Shown here: positions 43,023 through 51,900 of the stretch, one piece after another
Layout of the letters: each line of letters starts with the position of its first letter
How positions within the stretch are numbered: position 1 is the first letter of the stretch
Assembly: GCF_016790145.1 (NCBI RefSeq)
Contig: NZ_JAEUOI010000049.1
Coordinates: 1 to 64,000, forward strand
DNA length: 64,000 bases
Direction of reading: 5' to 3'
From: Propionivibrio sp.
GTDB taxonomy: Bacteria > Pseudomonadota > Gammaproteobacteria > Burkholderiales > Rhodocyclaceae
The notes under the pieces: model-generated
Databases searched by the model: none
The model's input: the letters and a program-made list of their open reading frames with translations, nothing else
What the model was told of the DNA's origin: nothing
Program-made: the position numbers and the translations under genes

Positions 43023-44521
43023 TACCTCGTCGCCGCGTTGACTGACGCGTTGTCTGCACCATCGGCGGCACTGCGGGTCAGGCGGTATTCGCGACAGCGC
43101 GCAGCCGTTGGAATCACCTTGCCCGGATTGAGCAGGCCCTCGGGGTCGAAAGCGCGCTTCAGGGCATGGAAAAGCGCCAGTTCAGCCGGCGTGAACTGGG
43201 CACACATCTGGACGATTTTCTTGATGCCAACGCCATGCTCGCCGGTAATCGTACCGCCCAGCTTGACCGACAACTCCAGTATCTCGCCGCCAAAAGCCGT
43301 CGCCAGGTCGAGTTGCCCCGGCACATTGGCGTCGTACATGATCAGCGGATGCAGATTGCCGTCGCCGGCGTGAAAAACGTTGGCGCAACGCAAGCCGTAA
43401 CGCTCCTCCATGCCGGCGATGGCGATCAGCATCCGCGCCAGATTCTTGCGCGGGATGGTGCCGTCCATGCACAGATAGTCCGGCGTTATACGTCCGACTG
43501 CCGGGAAAGCGGCTTTGCGCCCGGCCCAGAACATCAGACGTTCGGCCTCGTTCTGCGAAACGCGAATTCCGGATGCGCCGCTTTGCCTGAGCACTGCCGT
43601 CATGCGCGCCATTTCCTCGGCCACCTCTTCCGGCGTACCGTCCGACTCGCAGAGCAGTATGGCCTCGGCGTTCAGGTCATAACCGGCCTTGACGTAGGGC
43701 TCGACGGCGTGGATGGCCTTCCTGTCCATCATTTCGAGGCCGGCCGGAATGATGCCGGCCGCGATGATGCTGGCCACCGCGTCACCGGCCTTGGTGACAT
43801 CATCGAACGAAGCCAGAACCACCTGCGCCAGTTCCGGCTTCGCTGTAAGCCTGACCGTGACTTCGGTGATCAACGCCAGCATGCCCTCGGAGCCGTTCAT
43901 CAGCGCCAGCAGGTCGTAGCCGGGCGCATCGAGCGCCGCATTGCCGAATTCGACAATTTCTCCTTCAATGGTCAGTCCGCGAACGCGCAGCACATTGTGC
44001 ACGGTCAAGCCGTATTTCAGGCAATGCACACCGCCCGAATTTTCGGACACATTGCCGCCGATGGTGCACGCAATCTGCGAGGAAGGGTCCGGTGCGTAAT
44101 ACAGCCCGTGCTCGGCAGCGGCCTCGGAAACAGCCAGATTGCGTACGCCAGGCTGAACGATGGCGGTTCGCGCCAGGGCATCAAGCTTGACGATTTTCTT
44201 CAGCTTGGCCAGCGACAACACAACCCCGTCGCGATGCGGCATGGCGCCACCAGACAAGCCGGTAGCCGCGCCACGGGGAATGACGGGCACTTTAAGCGCA
44301 CTGCAAATTTTGAGGATGGCTTGTGCCTGCGCCTCGTTTTCGGGCAAAACAACGATCAATGGCAACTGGCGGTAAGCCATCAGTCCGTCGCACTCGTAAG
44401 GGCGCAAGTCCTCCTCGTCAACCAGCAGGCTCAGCGCTGGCAAAACCTCGCGCAATTGTGCCAACAAACGCTGTTTTTCAACAGCAAATCGCGGCACGGT
44501 AAAGGCACTGTCAGTGCTCAT
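43019..44521 (-). CDS. glcD: Glycolate oxidase FAD-linked catalytic subunit
   Basis: 500 residues. PCMH-type FAD site PVIPRGAATGLSGGAMPH and GGNVSENSGGVHCLKYGLT; C-terminal FAD-linked oxidase domain ending VFHAGDGNLHPLIMYD and GEHGVGIKKIVQMCAQFTPAE. Oxidises glycolate (possibly D-lactate or 2-hydroxyglutarate family members cannot be excluded, but the GlcE/GlcF neighbours make glycolate most likely). Confidence 0.94.
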   Translation of the reverse strand: MSTDSAFTVPRFAVEKQRLLAQLREVLPALSLLVDEEDLRPYECDGLMAYRQLPLIVVLPENEAQAQAILKICSALKVPVIPRGAATGLSGGAMPHRDGVVLSLAKLKKIVKLDALARTAIVQPGVRNLAVSEAAAEHGLYYAPDPSSQIACTIGGNVSENSGGVHCLKYGLTVHNVLRVRGLTIEGEIVEFGNAALDAPGYDLLALMNGSEGMLALITEVTVRLTAKPELAQVVLASFDDVTKAGDAVASIIAAGIIPAGLEMMDRKAIHAVEPYVKAGYDLNAEAILLCESDGTPEEVAEEMARMTAVLRQSGASGIRVSQNEAERLMFWAGRKAAFPAVGRITPDYLCMDGTIPRKNLARMLIAIAGMEERYGLRCANVFHAGDGNLHPLIMYDANVPGQLDLATAFGGEILELSVKLGGTITGEHGVGIKKIVQMCAQFTPAELALFHALKRAFDPEGLLNPGKVIPTAARCREYRLTRSAADGADNASVNAATRY

Positions 44522-44877
44522 GCGGCATCCTCAATCGCTAAAACAGACGCTTGTGTGAAGGCGCCCTCACGGCAACTTTCGCTCGTCGTATATAGCGAAT
44601 ATCAGCGAAGCCATCGGAACTTGGATTACGAGTAAACAATAAGAATGCATCGCTGGTGAAAGGTTCCCGGAGTTTGTCGCATTTTGGCGGTTTGTTCTCC
44701 GTTACCTAATTCACCGGCTGGAAGCAACCCTGACTGGCAGTCACTGTGAGACGGGCGTCTTGGGTAAGCACATCCTCACTTCTGCGGGAGTTTTGAGTTG
44801 AGGCCGCTTGTTCAGGGCTCACATGTCGTGCTGTTTCATGTTGATTGGCTACCCGGCCATCCTGTTGCCGCGTCCGG
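44522..44877. other. 356-base gap between glcD and the hypothetical gene at 44878
   Basis: No credible gene or hairpin-plus-T terminator found. Contains an AT-richer patch near 44620-44650 (TAAACAATAAGAATG) that might hold regulatory sequence for glcD. Confidence 0.35.
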
Positions 44878-46074
44878 CTAAAGACCGAAGATCCCCTTGA
44901 TTACACCCCCGACACCCATGCCGGGTATTTCCTGCGACGGTGAGGCATCCTGGCTCCTGCCCGAAGAGCGGCGCCCACCGCCCTGCTCGTCCATGCCAAG
45001 GACGGTCATGCCGGTCGACTTGATGCGCACGCGCACGGCCCATTCGGGATCCCAGGGCGCTTTCGGATTGGCCGGGCGCGGCGGATGCGCGAGATCGAGT
45101 TCCGGCCCGTAGGCGATCATGCGCACCATGGCGCCCTCGACGGCGCCGAAGATGCCGGCTGGAATGGCGCAATTCTGAATGTTCGGCGCCAGCACGACCT
45201 TCTCGCCGATCAGCTTCCTGACTTGCGCCGGCGGCAGATAGTCGATCAGGCCCCAGCCCGGATCGGGCTGTTCGCTGGAGCTCCAGATGATCATTTCCTC
45301 CTCGCCGCGAGCGCCCGTCGCGGAAAGGAAGTAGCCCTGCGCCGCATTGATCGATTGCCAGCTGACGGTGACCGAAGCCTTGGGGTCGCCGCTCGTGCTC
45401 ATCCTGATTCTGGGCATGAAGTCATAGGCATCGCGCAAGCTGAAGCGCAGCCCTGCCGGAACGCCTTCGCCGCTGACCGCGTGATCGCCCTCGAGCGACG
45501 CGCCGTTCGGCACGCGCTGACGGTCGCGCTCGTTCGGCCAGACCGACCGCCCCGGAACGGCCTTGGCACCGCGGTCGGGAGCGAAGCGGCCGGTCATGAA
45601 GCGCGACCATTCATCGGCGCTGGATCTGGAGAAATCAACCACCCGTGGCTGGCCGGGACGTACCTTGTCGCTGCAGCCCCAGTAAAACACCAGTTTGCCT
45701 TTCGGCTTTTCCGCGCTGCCTTCACGCTCTCCAGCGGAGCGCCCGCCGGCGACCGGAATCAAGGGCAGGCTGTTGCCCATGCGCAAGCCAGGCGGAATGG
45801 CGTGCGTGCCCTCAGTGCCACTGGCCTTCAGGCGGGTGTAGAGCGCCGTGTCCAGCCATTGCCCCGGCGCCCCACCACCCATTTTGGTAGCGCCGAACAT
45901 GCCACCGAACATGGCGCCCTCACCGGACTCCATATCGCCCATGCCGGGAATCGACATGCTGTTGGTGGCAACATCCATCCAGAACTGGGCGACGGGTGCT
46001 TTCGTCTGCGCCAGCGCAGCAAGGGGGGGAAGGGCCAGAACGGTTGCCAGGGCGGCGGCGATGCGAGTAGACAT
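44878..46074 (-). CDS. Hypothetical periplasmic protein
   Basis: 398 residues from ATG 46074 (MSTRIAAALATVLALPPLAALAQ). Signal peptide ending ALA; the mature part begins with a Met/Gly-rich region (MSIPGMGDMESGEGAMFGGMFG), followed by a beta-rich body (KLVFYWGCSDKVRPGQPRVV, SVTVSWQSINAAQGYFLSATG) and a C-terminal Gly/Arg/Ser-rich tail ending GGVIKGIFGL. No family recognised. Divergent from gloA; no clear partners. Judged real from its length and signal peptide. Confidence 0.7.
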   Translation of the reverse strand: MSTRIAAALATVLALPPLAALAQTKAPVAQFWMDVATNSMSIPGMGDMESGEGAMFGGMFGATKMGGGAPGQWLDTALYTRLKASGTEGTHAIPPGLRMGNSLPLIPVAGGRSAGEREGSAEKPKGKLVFYWGCSDKVRPGQPRVVDFSRSSADEWSRFMTGRFAPDRGAKAVPGRSVWPNERDRQRVPNGASLEGDHAVSGEGVPAGLRFSLRDAYDFMPRIRMSTSGDPKASVTVSWQSINAAQGYFLSATGARGEEEMIIWSSSEQPDPGWGLIDYLPPAQVRKLIGEKVVLAPNIQNCAIPAGIFGAVEGAMVRMIAYGPELDLAHPPRPANPKAPWDPEWAVRVRIKSTGMTVLGMDEQGGGRRSSGRSQDASPSQEIPGMGVGGVIKGIFGL

Positions 46075-46274
46075 GATTGCCTCATTCAACAGGAAAGGGA
46101 ATCCAGTATAAATCATGATGCCCAGGCCACGCTTGCGCAAACCGATCGGCGTGATTTCGGGCGGCGCCGGAATTAAACGCGATAGAATCGACCCGTCGAC
46201 GGTCACTCTGGAGCGCACGCACTCCTGTTTGCGGACCGCTTCGCACCGTGTTCAAACCACCCTGGGGAAATTTC

Positions 46275-46667
46275 ATGAGAGTCCTGCACACCATGATCCG
46301 CGTCGGCAACCTTGAACGTTCGCTGGCTTTCTACACCGAAGTACTTGGCATGCGCCTGCTGCGCCGCCAGGATTACCTCGAGGGTCGCTTTACGCTGGCC
46401 TTTGTCGGCTATTGTGAGGAAAGCGAGGGCGCGGTTCTCGAACTCACGCACAACTGGGATACGGTATCCTACGAGCTGGGCAATGCCTTCGGCCACGTGG
46501 CGTTGGCCGTCGACGATGCCTACGCGGCGTGTGCGCAGATCAAGGCCAGGGGCGGCAAGGTCACGCGCGAGGCGGGGCCGATGAAGCACGGCAGCACGGT
46601 CATCGCCTTCGTCGAAGACCCGGACGGCTACAAGATCGAACTGATCCAGAAAAAAATGACGCACTGA
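46275..46667 (+). CDS. gloA: Lactoylglutathione lyase (glyoxalase I)
   Basis: 130 residues from ATG 46275. Starts [20 protein letters not shown]; metal ligands His5, Glu in AVLELTHNW, His in [10 protein letters not shown] and Glu in YKIELIQ. Converts the methylglyoxal-glutathione hemithioacetal to S-lactoylglutathione, cytoplasmic detoxification. Next gene starts 5 bases later. Confidence 0.97.
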   Translation: MRVLHTMIRVGNLERSLAFYTEVLGMRLLRRQDYLEGRFTLAFVGYCEESEGAVLELTHNWDTVSYELGNAFGHVALAVDDAYAACAQIKARGGKVTREAGPMKHGSTVIAFVEDPDGYKIELIQKKMTH

Positions 46668-46671
46668 GCGC

Positions 46672-47277
46672 ATGGCCTTCCCGTCCTTCTTTTCCGAAGT
46701 CCTGCCCATTGTCATGCATGACCGGCTGGCCCAGTTTCTCGGCGCCGCCGATGGCGGCATCATCGAATATCGCTATGCCGATGCGGTCAAACTCGCCGGA
46801 CATTCCTGCCCGACGGTGGCCGGCGCCTACCTGCTTTGCAGCCGCGTACTGGCTGCCCTGTACCCGGACGAACTGCCTGAGCGGGGTGAGATTCAGGTCG
46901 ACTTCCGTGCTGCTCAGGACGCCGGCGGCGTCGGCGTAACCGCCACCGTCGTCGGCTTGATTACCGGTGCAGCCGGCATCGGCGGCTTCCAGGGTATCGC
47001 CGGACATTTCTCGCGCCGCCACCTGCTCGGCTTCGAGGAACTCGATCAGCCGGGCGAGATCCGCTTCACGCGCCGGGACAATGGCCAGAGCCTCAGCGCC
47101 ACGCTGCATCTCGAGCTGGTCGCCCCCGACCCGCGCAGCGGACCGCTGCTGCAACGCCTGCTGGCCGGCGAACGCGATCCGCTGGTCGGCGAAGTCTTTG
47201 CCACCCTGTGGCAGGATCGCGTGCGGCGGATTCTCGTCGATCACTTCGACGACCCGCATCTGCTCAGTATCGCCTGA
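46672..47277 (+). CDS. FmdE-like protein
   Basis: 201 residues, ATG 5 bases after gloA. The block DAVKLAGHSCPTVAGAYLLC resembles the GH.CPG/T motif of the FmdE family, probably a metal- or redox-site region with conserved His and Cys. The rest is ordinary alpha-beta sequence without membrane segments. Some FmdE relatives are molybdenum- or nickel-related accessory proteins, but function is not established here. Confidence 0.6.
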   Translation: MAFPSFFSEVLPIVMHDRLAQFLGAADGGIIEYRYADAVKLAGHSCPTVAGAYLLCSRVLAALYPDELPERGEIQVDFRAAQDAGGVGVTATVVGLITGAAGIGGFQGIAGHFSRRHLLGFEELDQPGEIRFTRRDNGQSLSATLHLELVAPDPRSGPLLQRLLAGERDPLVGEVFATLWQDRVRRILVDHFDDPHLLSIA

Positions 47278-47441
47278 TGACGATGAGCAGTCGGTCCCTG
47301 CGAGAAAAGTTAAAAGTCAAACGAGTGCATCCGTTCTGTTGTCGCAAGCTGCCCGCCCTGAATCTGTATTGTTTCCTGTCGTGAAGCATCCCGAGAGCAA
47401 TTTGAAGCAGACCCTGACAACCGACCCGACTCCCCACCCCC

Positions 47442-48971
47442 ATGCTGAACAACGCCCCCACACCATCCCCCGACACCGACGCCCTGCGCAAAAGCTACGA
47501 CGAGTTGCCCTACGATAACCTGCCGCGCTACACCACCCACCCCGACTGCCTGGCGACCGCCGCGCGCCTGCGCGGTCTCGAGGTGCCGTCGGTGGCCACG
47601 GCGCGGGTGCTCGAACTGGGATGCTCGACAGGAGTCAACCTGATCGCCCTGGCCGTCGCCATCCCCGGCGGACGCTACACGGGCATCGACCTGTCCACCG
47701 CCCACATCGACTCGGCAGTGTCGCTCGCCAAAACCCTGGGACTCGAGCAGGTGAATTTCGCGGCGGCCGACCTGCGCTCGCTCGCCGGGACGCTGGGCGA
47801 GTTCGACTACATCGTCTGCCACGGCGTCTATTCGCACGTACCGGCCGACGTGCAGGAGGCCATCCTTTCAATCTGTGCCCACAGCCTGGCGCCCAATGGT
47901 GTCGCCTGCATAAGCTACAACACCTATCCCGGCTGGTACCTGCGCGGCATGATTCGCGACCTGTTGCGCTGGCACGTTCGCGACACGCCCGAACTGGCGC
48001 AGCAGGTCGCCCGGGCGCGGGAGTTCATGCAGGTGCTCGCACGCCAGGCCCAACCCCCCGGTGGCTGGTATGCCGGAGCGCTTGGCGACGAGGCACGCAT
48101 TCTGGCGGACTCGCTGGACAGCTATATCGCCCATGAGCACCTGGATCCGGTCAACGAGCCGCTCTATCTGATTGAGTTCGTCGCCCGGGCGCGGCAACAC
48201 GGCCTTGAGTACCTGGGCGAAGCGCTTCCTGAGCCCCAGCTCTGCGATCTGCCGGGCGATCTCGGAGCGGCGTTGGCAGGACTCGCCGACGACCCACTGG
48301 CACAGGGCCAGTACCTGGATTGCTTCCTAGGGCGCGCCTTTCACCGCACCTTACTTTGCCGTGCCGACGCTGCGCCGCGTGAGCGCACTCCGCTGGAAAC
48401 CGTTCAGTCTTTGCTGGCACGTGCGCGCGCCACGCCGGTTTCGGAGCAGCCGCGGGTAAGGGAAATCGTAGTGGAGAACTTTCGCACGGCAGACGGGTAC
48501 GCCGCCTCCAGCACCGATCCGCTGATCAAGGCCATGCTCGTTGCCCTGCGACGACGGGCACCGGGCATGCTGAGCTTTGCCGCGTTACAGAACGAAGTTC
48601 GGGAGATGCTTGCGGGCGCCTGGCCGGCGTGCTATCGCGAAGACGACCCGGTGCCGCTGGCGGAGGCGCTGCTCAGGCTCCATCGCGGCAGCCTGCTGAG
48701 CTTGCACACGCTGGACATCGCGTTTGCTACCGAGGCCGGCACGACGCCGCGTGCAAGCCCCCTCGCCCGCGAGCAGGCGCGAACAGGCGCGCGGGTGACC
48801 AGCCTGCGGCACGACACCATCGAACTTGACGCGACGCAGCGGGAGTTACTATGCCTGCTGGACGGCACACAGGACCGCCGTGAGCTGCTGGCGCGATGCC
48901 CGTGGCTGAGTGCGGAGTTGCTGGAAAAGACGCTTGGCCATATGGCCCGGCATGCCTTGCTGAAACAATGA
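47442..48971 (+). CDS. SAM methyltransferase with C-terminal methyltransferase regulatory domain
   Basis: 509 residues. N-terminal class I methyltransferase: SYDELPYDNLPRYTTHPD, SAM motif VLELGCSTGVNLIALAV at 56-72, FDYIVCHGVYSHVP and SYNTYPGWYLRGMIRDLLRW. The middle HEHLDPVNEPLYLIEFVARARQHGLEYLGE matches the MethyTransf_Reg (PF10119) type, followed by a winged-helix-like C-terminus (LLCLLDGTQDRRELL). Substrate unknown. Converges (42-base gap) on a Nif11-type peptide gene, which makes peptide modification a reasonable hypothesis; no other modification gene is in the immediate region. Confidence 0.85.
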   Translation: MLNNAPTPSPDTDALRKSYDELPYDNLPRYTTHPDCLATAARLRGLEVPSVATARVLELGCSTGVNLIALAVAIPGGRYTGIDLSTAHIDSAVSLAKTLGLEQVNFAAADLRSLAGTLGEFDYIVCHGVYSHVPADVQEAILSICAHSLAPNGVACISYNTYPGWYLRGMIRDLLRWHVRDTPELAQQVARAREFMQVLARQAQPPGGWYAGALGDEARILADSLDSYIAHEHLDPVNEPLYLIEFVARARQHGLEYLGEALPEPQLCDLPGDLGAALAGLADDPLAQGQYLDCFLGRAFHRTLLCRADAAPRERTPLETVQSLLARARATPVSEQPRVREIVVENFRTADGYAASSTDPLIKAMLVALRRRAPGMLSFAALQNEVREMLAGAWPACYREDDPVPLAEALLRLHRGSLLSLHTLDIAFATEAGTTPRASPLAREQARTGARVTSLRHDTIELDATQRELLCLLDGTQDRRELLARCPWLSAELLEKTLGHMARHALLKQ

Positions 48972-49013
48972 CCCGCGGTGCGAAGCGCCAGGGCGCGCCG
49001 GGAAACGACAGAT

Positions 49014-49298
49014 TCAGACGGAGCCATCGCCGAGTTTGTAGATCCCGTCGATGCTCATTTTGATGGGCGGTCCTTCGATAGAGACTTTACTCTGCCGGAG
49101 CAGGGTCGTCTGCAGCTTCGGGCTGCTCAGGTCAAAGCCCTGTATAAGGCCGCCTGCCACCTGGTCGAGAGATGCGTCGCTCAGTTCGTCCGAACCAAGG
49201 GCAATCCCGTAACGCCCGGCCAGCGCCACCAGTTCCTTGCGCAAACCTTCGTCTTCGCTTGCTTTCTTCAGAAAAGCCGAAATCGTATTCGTTTCCAT
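49014..49298 (-). CDS. Nif11-type leader peptide protein, candidate RiPP precursor
   Basis: 94 residues with an exceptionally good ribosome site (GGAGGTGA, 3 bases before ATG 49298). Residues 1-50 match the Nif11/NHLP leader pattern: ISAFLKKASEDEGLRKEL, GIALGSDELSDASLDQVAGG, ending in the Gly-Gly cleavage site at 49-50. The 44-residue tail after GG starts LIQGFDLSSPKL and ends YKLGDGSV; it has no cysteine but eight Ser/Thr residues. Such leaders guide enzymatic modification and export; here the only obvious enzyme is the convergent methyltransferase. Could also be a non-RiPP Nif11-fold protein. Its own promoter is described separately. Confidence 0.75.
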   Translation of the reverse strand: METNTISAFLKKASEDEGLRKELVALAGRYGIALGSDELSDASLDQVAGGLIQGFDLSSPKLQTTLLRQSKVSIEGPPIKMSIDGIYKLGDGSV

Positions 49299-49336
49299 CT
49301 GTCACCTCCTCGGTGTTCGGGTTAAACGGAAAGGCC

Positions 49337-49403
49337 ATGATAGGGCGCTGTGGGGACACGGACAAGCGAACTGTTACGCAGCAAAGCTGTGACCTGTGTC
49401 ACA
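49337..49403 (-). promoter_or_regulatory. Promoter of the Nif11-type gene with a consensus CRP-like site
   Basis: Minus strand: -35 TTGTCC (49360-49365), 17-base spacer, -10 TATCAT (49337-49342). Upstream, TGTGA-N6-TCACA (49388-49403) is a perfect CRP/FNR-family consensus half-site pair centred near -65 relative to the predicted start, compatible with class I activation. Together with the strong ribosome site this predicts regulated, high expression of the peptide gene. The CRP match is seen directly; the regulator is inferred. Confidence 0.6.
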
Positions 49404-49467
49404 CCCGATGGTTCATGAGAACAGGAAATCCGACGCCTTCCAACAACATGCAATTTCCCATACCTTC

Positions 49468-49857
49468 TCATAACGGCCATGGGTGTGTTCTTTGCGAGTC
49501 TTCTTCGGCCAATTCAGCGCATTCGGCATCGCTGAAAATCCGCGAGCGGGTGTGAAAGGCCTTGCCCTCCGGGCCTTCCAGCGAGAAGGTGCCGCCGTGG
49601 CCGTCGATCACGTCGATGATCAACTGCGTGTGTTTCCAGTACTCGTATTGCGACTTTCCGATGTAGAAGGGGCAGCCGCCGATTTCGCCGAGATATACGT
49701 CACCGGCGCCGATGGTGATTTCGCCAGGCAGGTAGCAATTGGCCGCGCTGTTGTCGCAGCAGCCGCCGGATTGGTGGAACATCAGTTCGCCATGCTTCCT
49801 TTTCAGAAGTTCGATCAAGTCCAGGGCGGCTTGGGTGGCAACGACTTTTTCTACCAT
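49468..49857 (-). CDS. DUF779 protein associated with aldehyde dehydrogenase
   Basis: 129 residues. Conserved FHQSGGCCDNSAANCYLPGE motif with three cysteines, DVYLGEIGGCPFYIGKSQYEYWKHTQLIIDV; this is the DUF779 signature seen beside acetaldehyde/aldehyde dehydrogenase genes. Possibly a metal- or redox-active partner of the dehydrogenase. Follows the dehydrogenase gene by 57 bases on the same strand. Confidence 0.88.
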   Translation of the reverse strand: MVEKVVATQAALDLIELLKRKHGELMFHQSGGCCDNSAANCYLPGEITIGAGDVYLGEIGGCPFYIGKSQYEYWKHTQLIIDVIDGHGGTFSLEGPEGKAFHTRSRIFSDAECAELAEEDSQRTHPWPL

Positions 49858-49914
49858 GCTCGTCTCCGAAAATGAGGGGCGCTTGGCCGCCCCCGGGCCT
49901 TGTTTGTATTTAAA

Positions 49915-51435
49915 TCAGAAGAAACCCAGCTTCTTCGGGCTGTAGCTGACGAGCAGGTTTTTGGTCTGCTGATAGTGGTCGAGCATCACCTTGTGCGTTT
50001 CACGACCGATTCCGGATTCCTTGTAGCCGCCGAAGGTGGCGTGGGCCGGGTAGGCGTGGTAGCAGTTGGTCCATACGCGACCGGCCTTGATGGCGCGGCC
50101 CATGCGGTAGGCGGTATTGCCGTCGCGCGACCAGACGCCGGCACCGAGGCCGTAGAGCGTGTCGTTGGCAATCTCCAGGGCTTCGGCTTCGGTCTTGAAG
50201 GTGGTCACGGCGAGCACCGGCCCGAAGATCTCTTCCTGGAAAATGCGCATCTTGTTGTGGCCCTTGAACAGCGTCGGCTGGACGTAATATCCGTCGGCCA
50301 GATCGCCTTCGAGTTTGGCGCGGGCGCCACCGATCAGCAACTCGGCACCTTCCTGCTGGCCGAGATCGAGATAGGTCAGGATCTTGGTCAACTGTTCCTG
50401 CGAGGCCTGGGCACCCATCATCGTGTCGCTGTCGAGCGGGTTGCCCATCTTGATCGACGCAACGCGTTCGAGGACACGCGCCATGAACTTGTCATAGATC
50501 GATTCGTGGATCAGCGCCCGCGACGGGCAGGTGCACACTTCGCCCTGGTTGAAGGCGAACAGCACCAGACCTTCGATGGCCTTGTCGAAGAAGTCATCGT
50601 CGGCGTCGGCGATATCGGCGAAGAATATGTTGGGCGACTTGCCACCGAGTTCCAGCGTCGCCGGAATCAGGTTGTTGGCGGCGGCCTGCGCGATCAGGCG
50701 GCCGGTGGTGGTCGATCCGGTGAAGGCGATCTTGGCGATGCGGCGGCTGGTGGCCAGCGGCATGCCGGCTTCGCGGCCGTAGCCGTTGACGATGTTGAGC
50801 ACACCCGGCGGCAGCAGGTCGTTGATCAGTTCGGCGACGATCAGGATGCTGATCGGCGTCGATTCGGCCGGCTTCAGCACCACGCAGTTGCCGGCGGCAA
50901 TCGCCGGCGCCAGTTTCCACGCCGCCATCAGGATCGGGAAGTTCCACGGAATGATCTGGCCGACGACGCCGAGCGGTTCATGAAAGTGGTAGGCGACGGT
51001 GTTCTCGTCGATATCGCTGAGCGCACCTTCCTGCGCCCGCAGGCAGCCGGCGAAGTAGCGGAAGTGGTCGATGGTCAGTGGAATGTCGGCGTTCAGCGTT
51101 TCGCGGATCGGCTTGCCGTTGTCGACGGTTTCGGCGTAGGCCAGCAATTCCAGATTCTGTTCCAGGCGATCGGCGATCCTGAGCAGGACGTTGGCACGTT
51201 CAGCCGGCGGCGTACGTCCCCACGCGTTGGCGGCGGCATGGGCCGCATCCAGCGCCAGCTCGATGTCTTCGGCGCCCGAGCGGGCCACTTTCGTATACAC
51301 CTTGCCGGAGACCGGTGTGATGACATCGAAGTATTGACCCTTGACTGGCGGCACCCACTTGCCGCCGATGAAGTTGTCGTATTTGGCCTTGAACTGAAGC
51401 TTGGCGCCGGGTTGACCGGGGAATGCGTAGATCAT
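49915..51435 (-). CDS. NAD-dependent aldehyde dehydrogenase (AldB/ExaC type)
   Basis: 506 residues. ALDH fold: cofactor region [22 protein letters not shown], catalytic Cys in [18 protein letters not shown], catalytic Glu in [13 protein letters not shown]. The C-terminal [23 protein letters not shown] and oligomer-forming YSPKKLGFF tail fit AldB/ExaC-type acetaldehyde dehydrogenases. Oxidises acetaldehyde to acetate or related aldehydes. First gene of the pair; DUF779 follows. Function is high confidence, exact substrate is not. Confidence 0.93.
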   Translation of the reverse strand: MIYAFPGQPGAKLQFKAKYDNFIGGKWVPPVKGQYFDVITPVSGKVYTKVARSGAEDIELALDAAHAAANAWGRTPPAERANVLLRIADRLEQNLELLAYAETVDNGKPIRETLNADIPLTIDHFRYFAGCLRAQEGALSDIDENTVAYHFHEPLGVVGQIIPWNFPILMAAWKLAPAIAAGNCVVLKPAESTPISILIVAELINDLLPPGVLNIVNGYGREAGMPLATSRRIAKIAFTGSTTTGRLIAQAAANNLIPATLELGGKSPNIFFADIADADDDFFDKAIEGLVLFAFNQGEVCTCPSRALIHESIYDKFMARVLERVASIKMGNPLDSDTMMGAQASQEQLTKILTYLDLGQQEGAELLIGGARAKLEGDLADGYYVQPTLFKGHNKMRIFQEEIFGPVLAVTTFKTEAEALEIANDTLYGLGAGVWSRDGNTAYRMGRAIKAGRVWTNCYHAYPAHATFGGYKESGIGRETHKVMLDHYQQTKNLLVSYSPKKLGFF

Positions 51436-51488
51436 GATGTCTCCTCATTATTGTCGATGAAAAAGTCCGGCAGGACCGATCTGCGAAA

Positions 51489-51514
51489 GCAAGCCCTGTG
51501 CAGAATCATTATAC
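51489..51514 (-). promoter_or_regulatory. Promoter elements for the aldehyde dehydrogenase gene
   Basis: Minus strand: TATAAT (51509-51514) could be a sigma70 -10 box, without a good -35. Alternatively CTGCACAGGGCTTGCT (51489-51505) resembles a sigma54 -24/-12 element (TGGCAC-N5-TTGCW) but lacks the GG at -25. Related dehydrogenases (aco/exa systems) can be RpoN-dependent. Undecided. Confidence 0.35.
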
Positions 51515-51733
51515 GATTGACAAGCTGTTGATTTATCGTGAAACCAGGACTTTTTGGACGGGTGTATATTTGAGTCCCTTTTGGCCTGCTGGTAAGGCTT
51601 TTTCAATGCCTTTCAACAGCACGGACCATTCACCGTAAAATTGTGTTTGTCGTTTGGCAACTGGTTTCCCGCGCCTTATCGGGCTAAACTTGAACGTCGT
51701 CTGCGTTTGCAGGCCATTTCGAGGAGAAGGATC

Positions 51734-51859
51734 ATGGGTAAGGCAAAGGAAACCAGCAAGGAAACCAAGAAACAACCCGCAAAAACCCCGAAGGAAAAGA
51801 AGGCCGCCAAACAGGCCAAGAAACACGCAGCAGATACCACTCCACTGGTTACGCGCTGA
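51734..51859 (+). CDS. Small lysine-rich protein (41 residues)
   Basis: Starts ATG 51734 behind a very good ribosome site (GAGGAGAAGG). Sequence is nearly all Lys/Ala/Thr/Glu (MGKAKETSKETKKQPAKTPK, KEKKAAKQAKKHAAD) with a short tail TPLVTR. Highly basic, no hydrophobic segment. Might bind nucleic acid or be a spacer-like or histone-tail-like protein; no family recognised. The ribosome site and clean frame argue it is expressed. Confidence 0.55.
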   Translation: MGKAKETSKETKKQPAKTPKEKKAAKQAKKHAADTTPLVTR

Positions 51860-51878
51860 GTGTCGCTTCGCTTGCCGG

Positions 51879-51900
51879 TCCGCCCTGCGGCGGATTTATT
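51879..51900 (+). terminator. Rho-independent terminator after the lysine-rich gene
   Basis: TCCGCC-CTGC-GGCGGA stem-loop (51879-51894) followed by TTTATTT; 20 bases after the stop at 51859. The end of the convergent gene (51896) lies within the T-tract, so it may work for both directions. Confidence 0.75.

Noticed and set aside
43166..44635. A 489-codon plus-strand frame opposite glcD
   Set aside because: Antisense shadow of a well supported gene; same for 49900-51531 (opposite aldehyde dehydrogenase) and 54459-56018 (opposite MCE genes).
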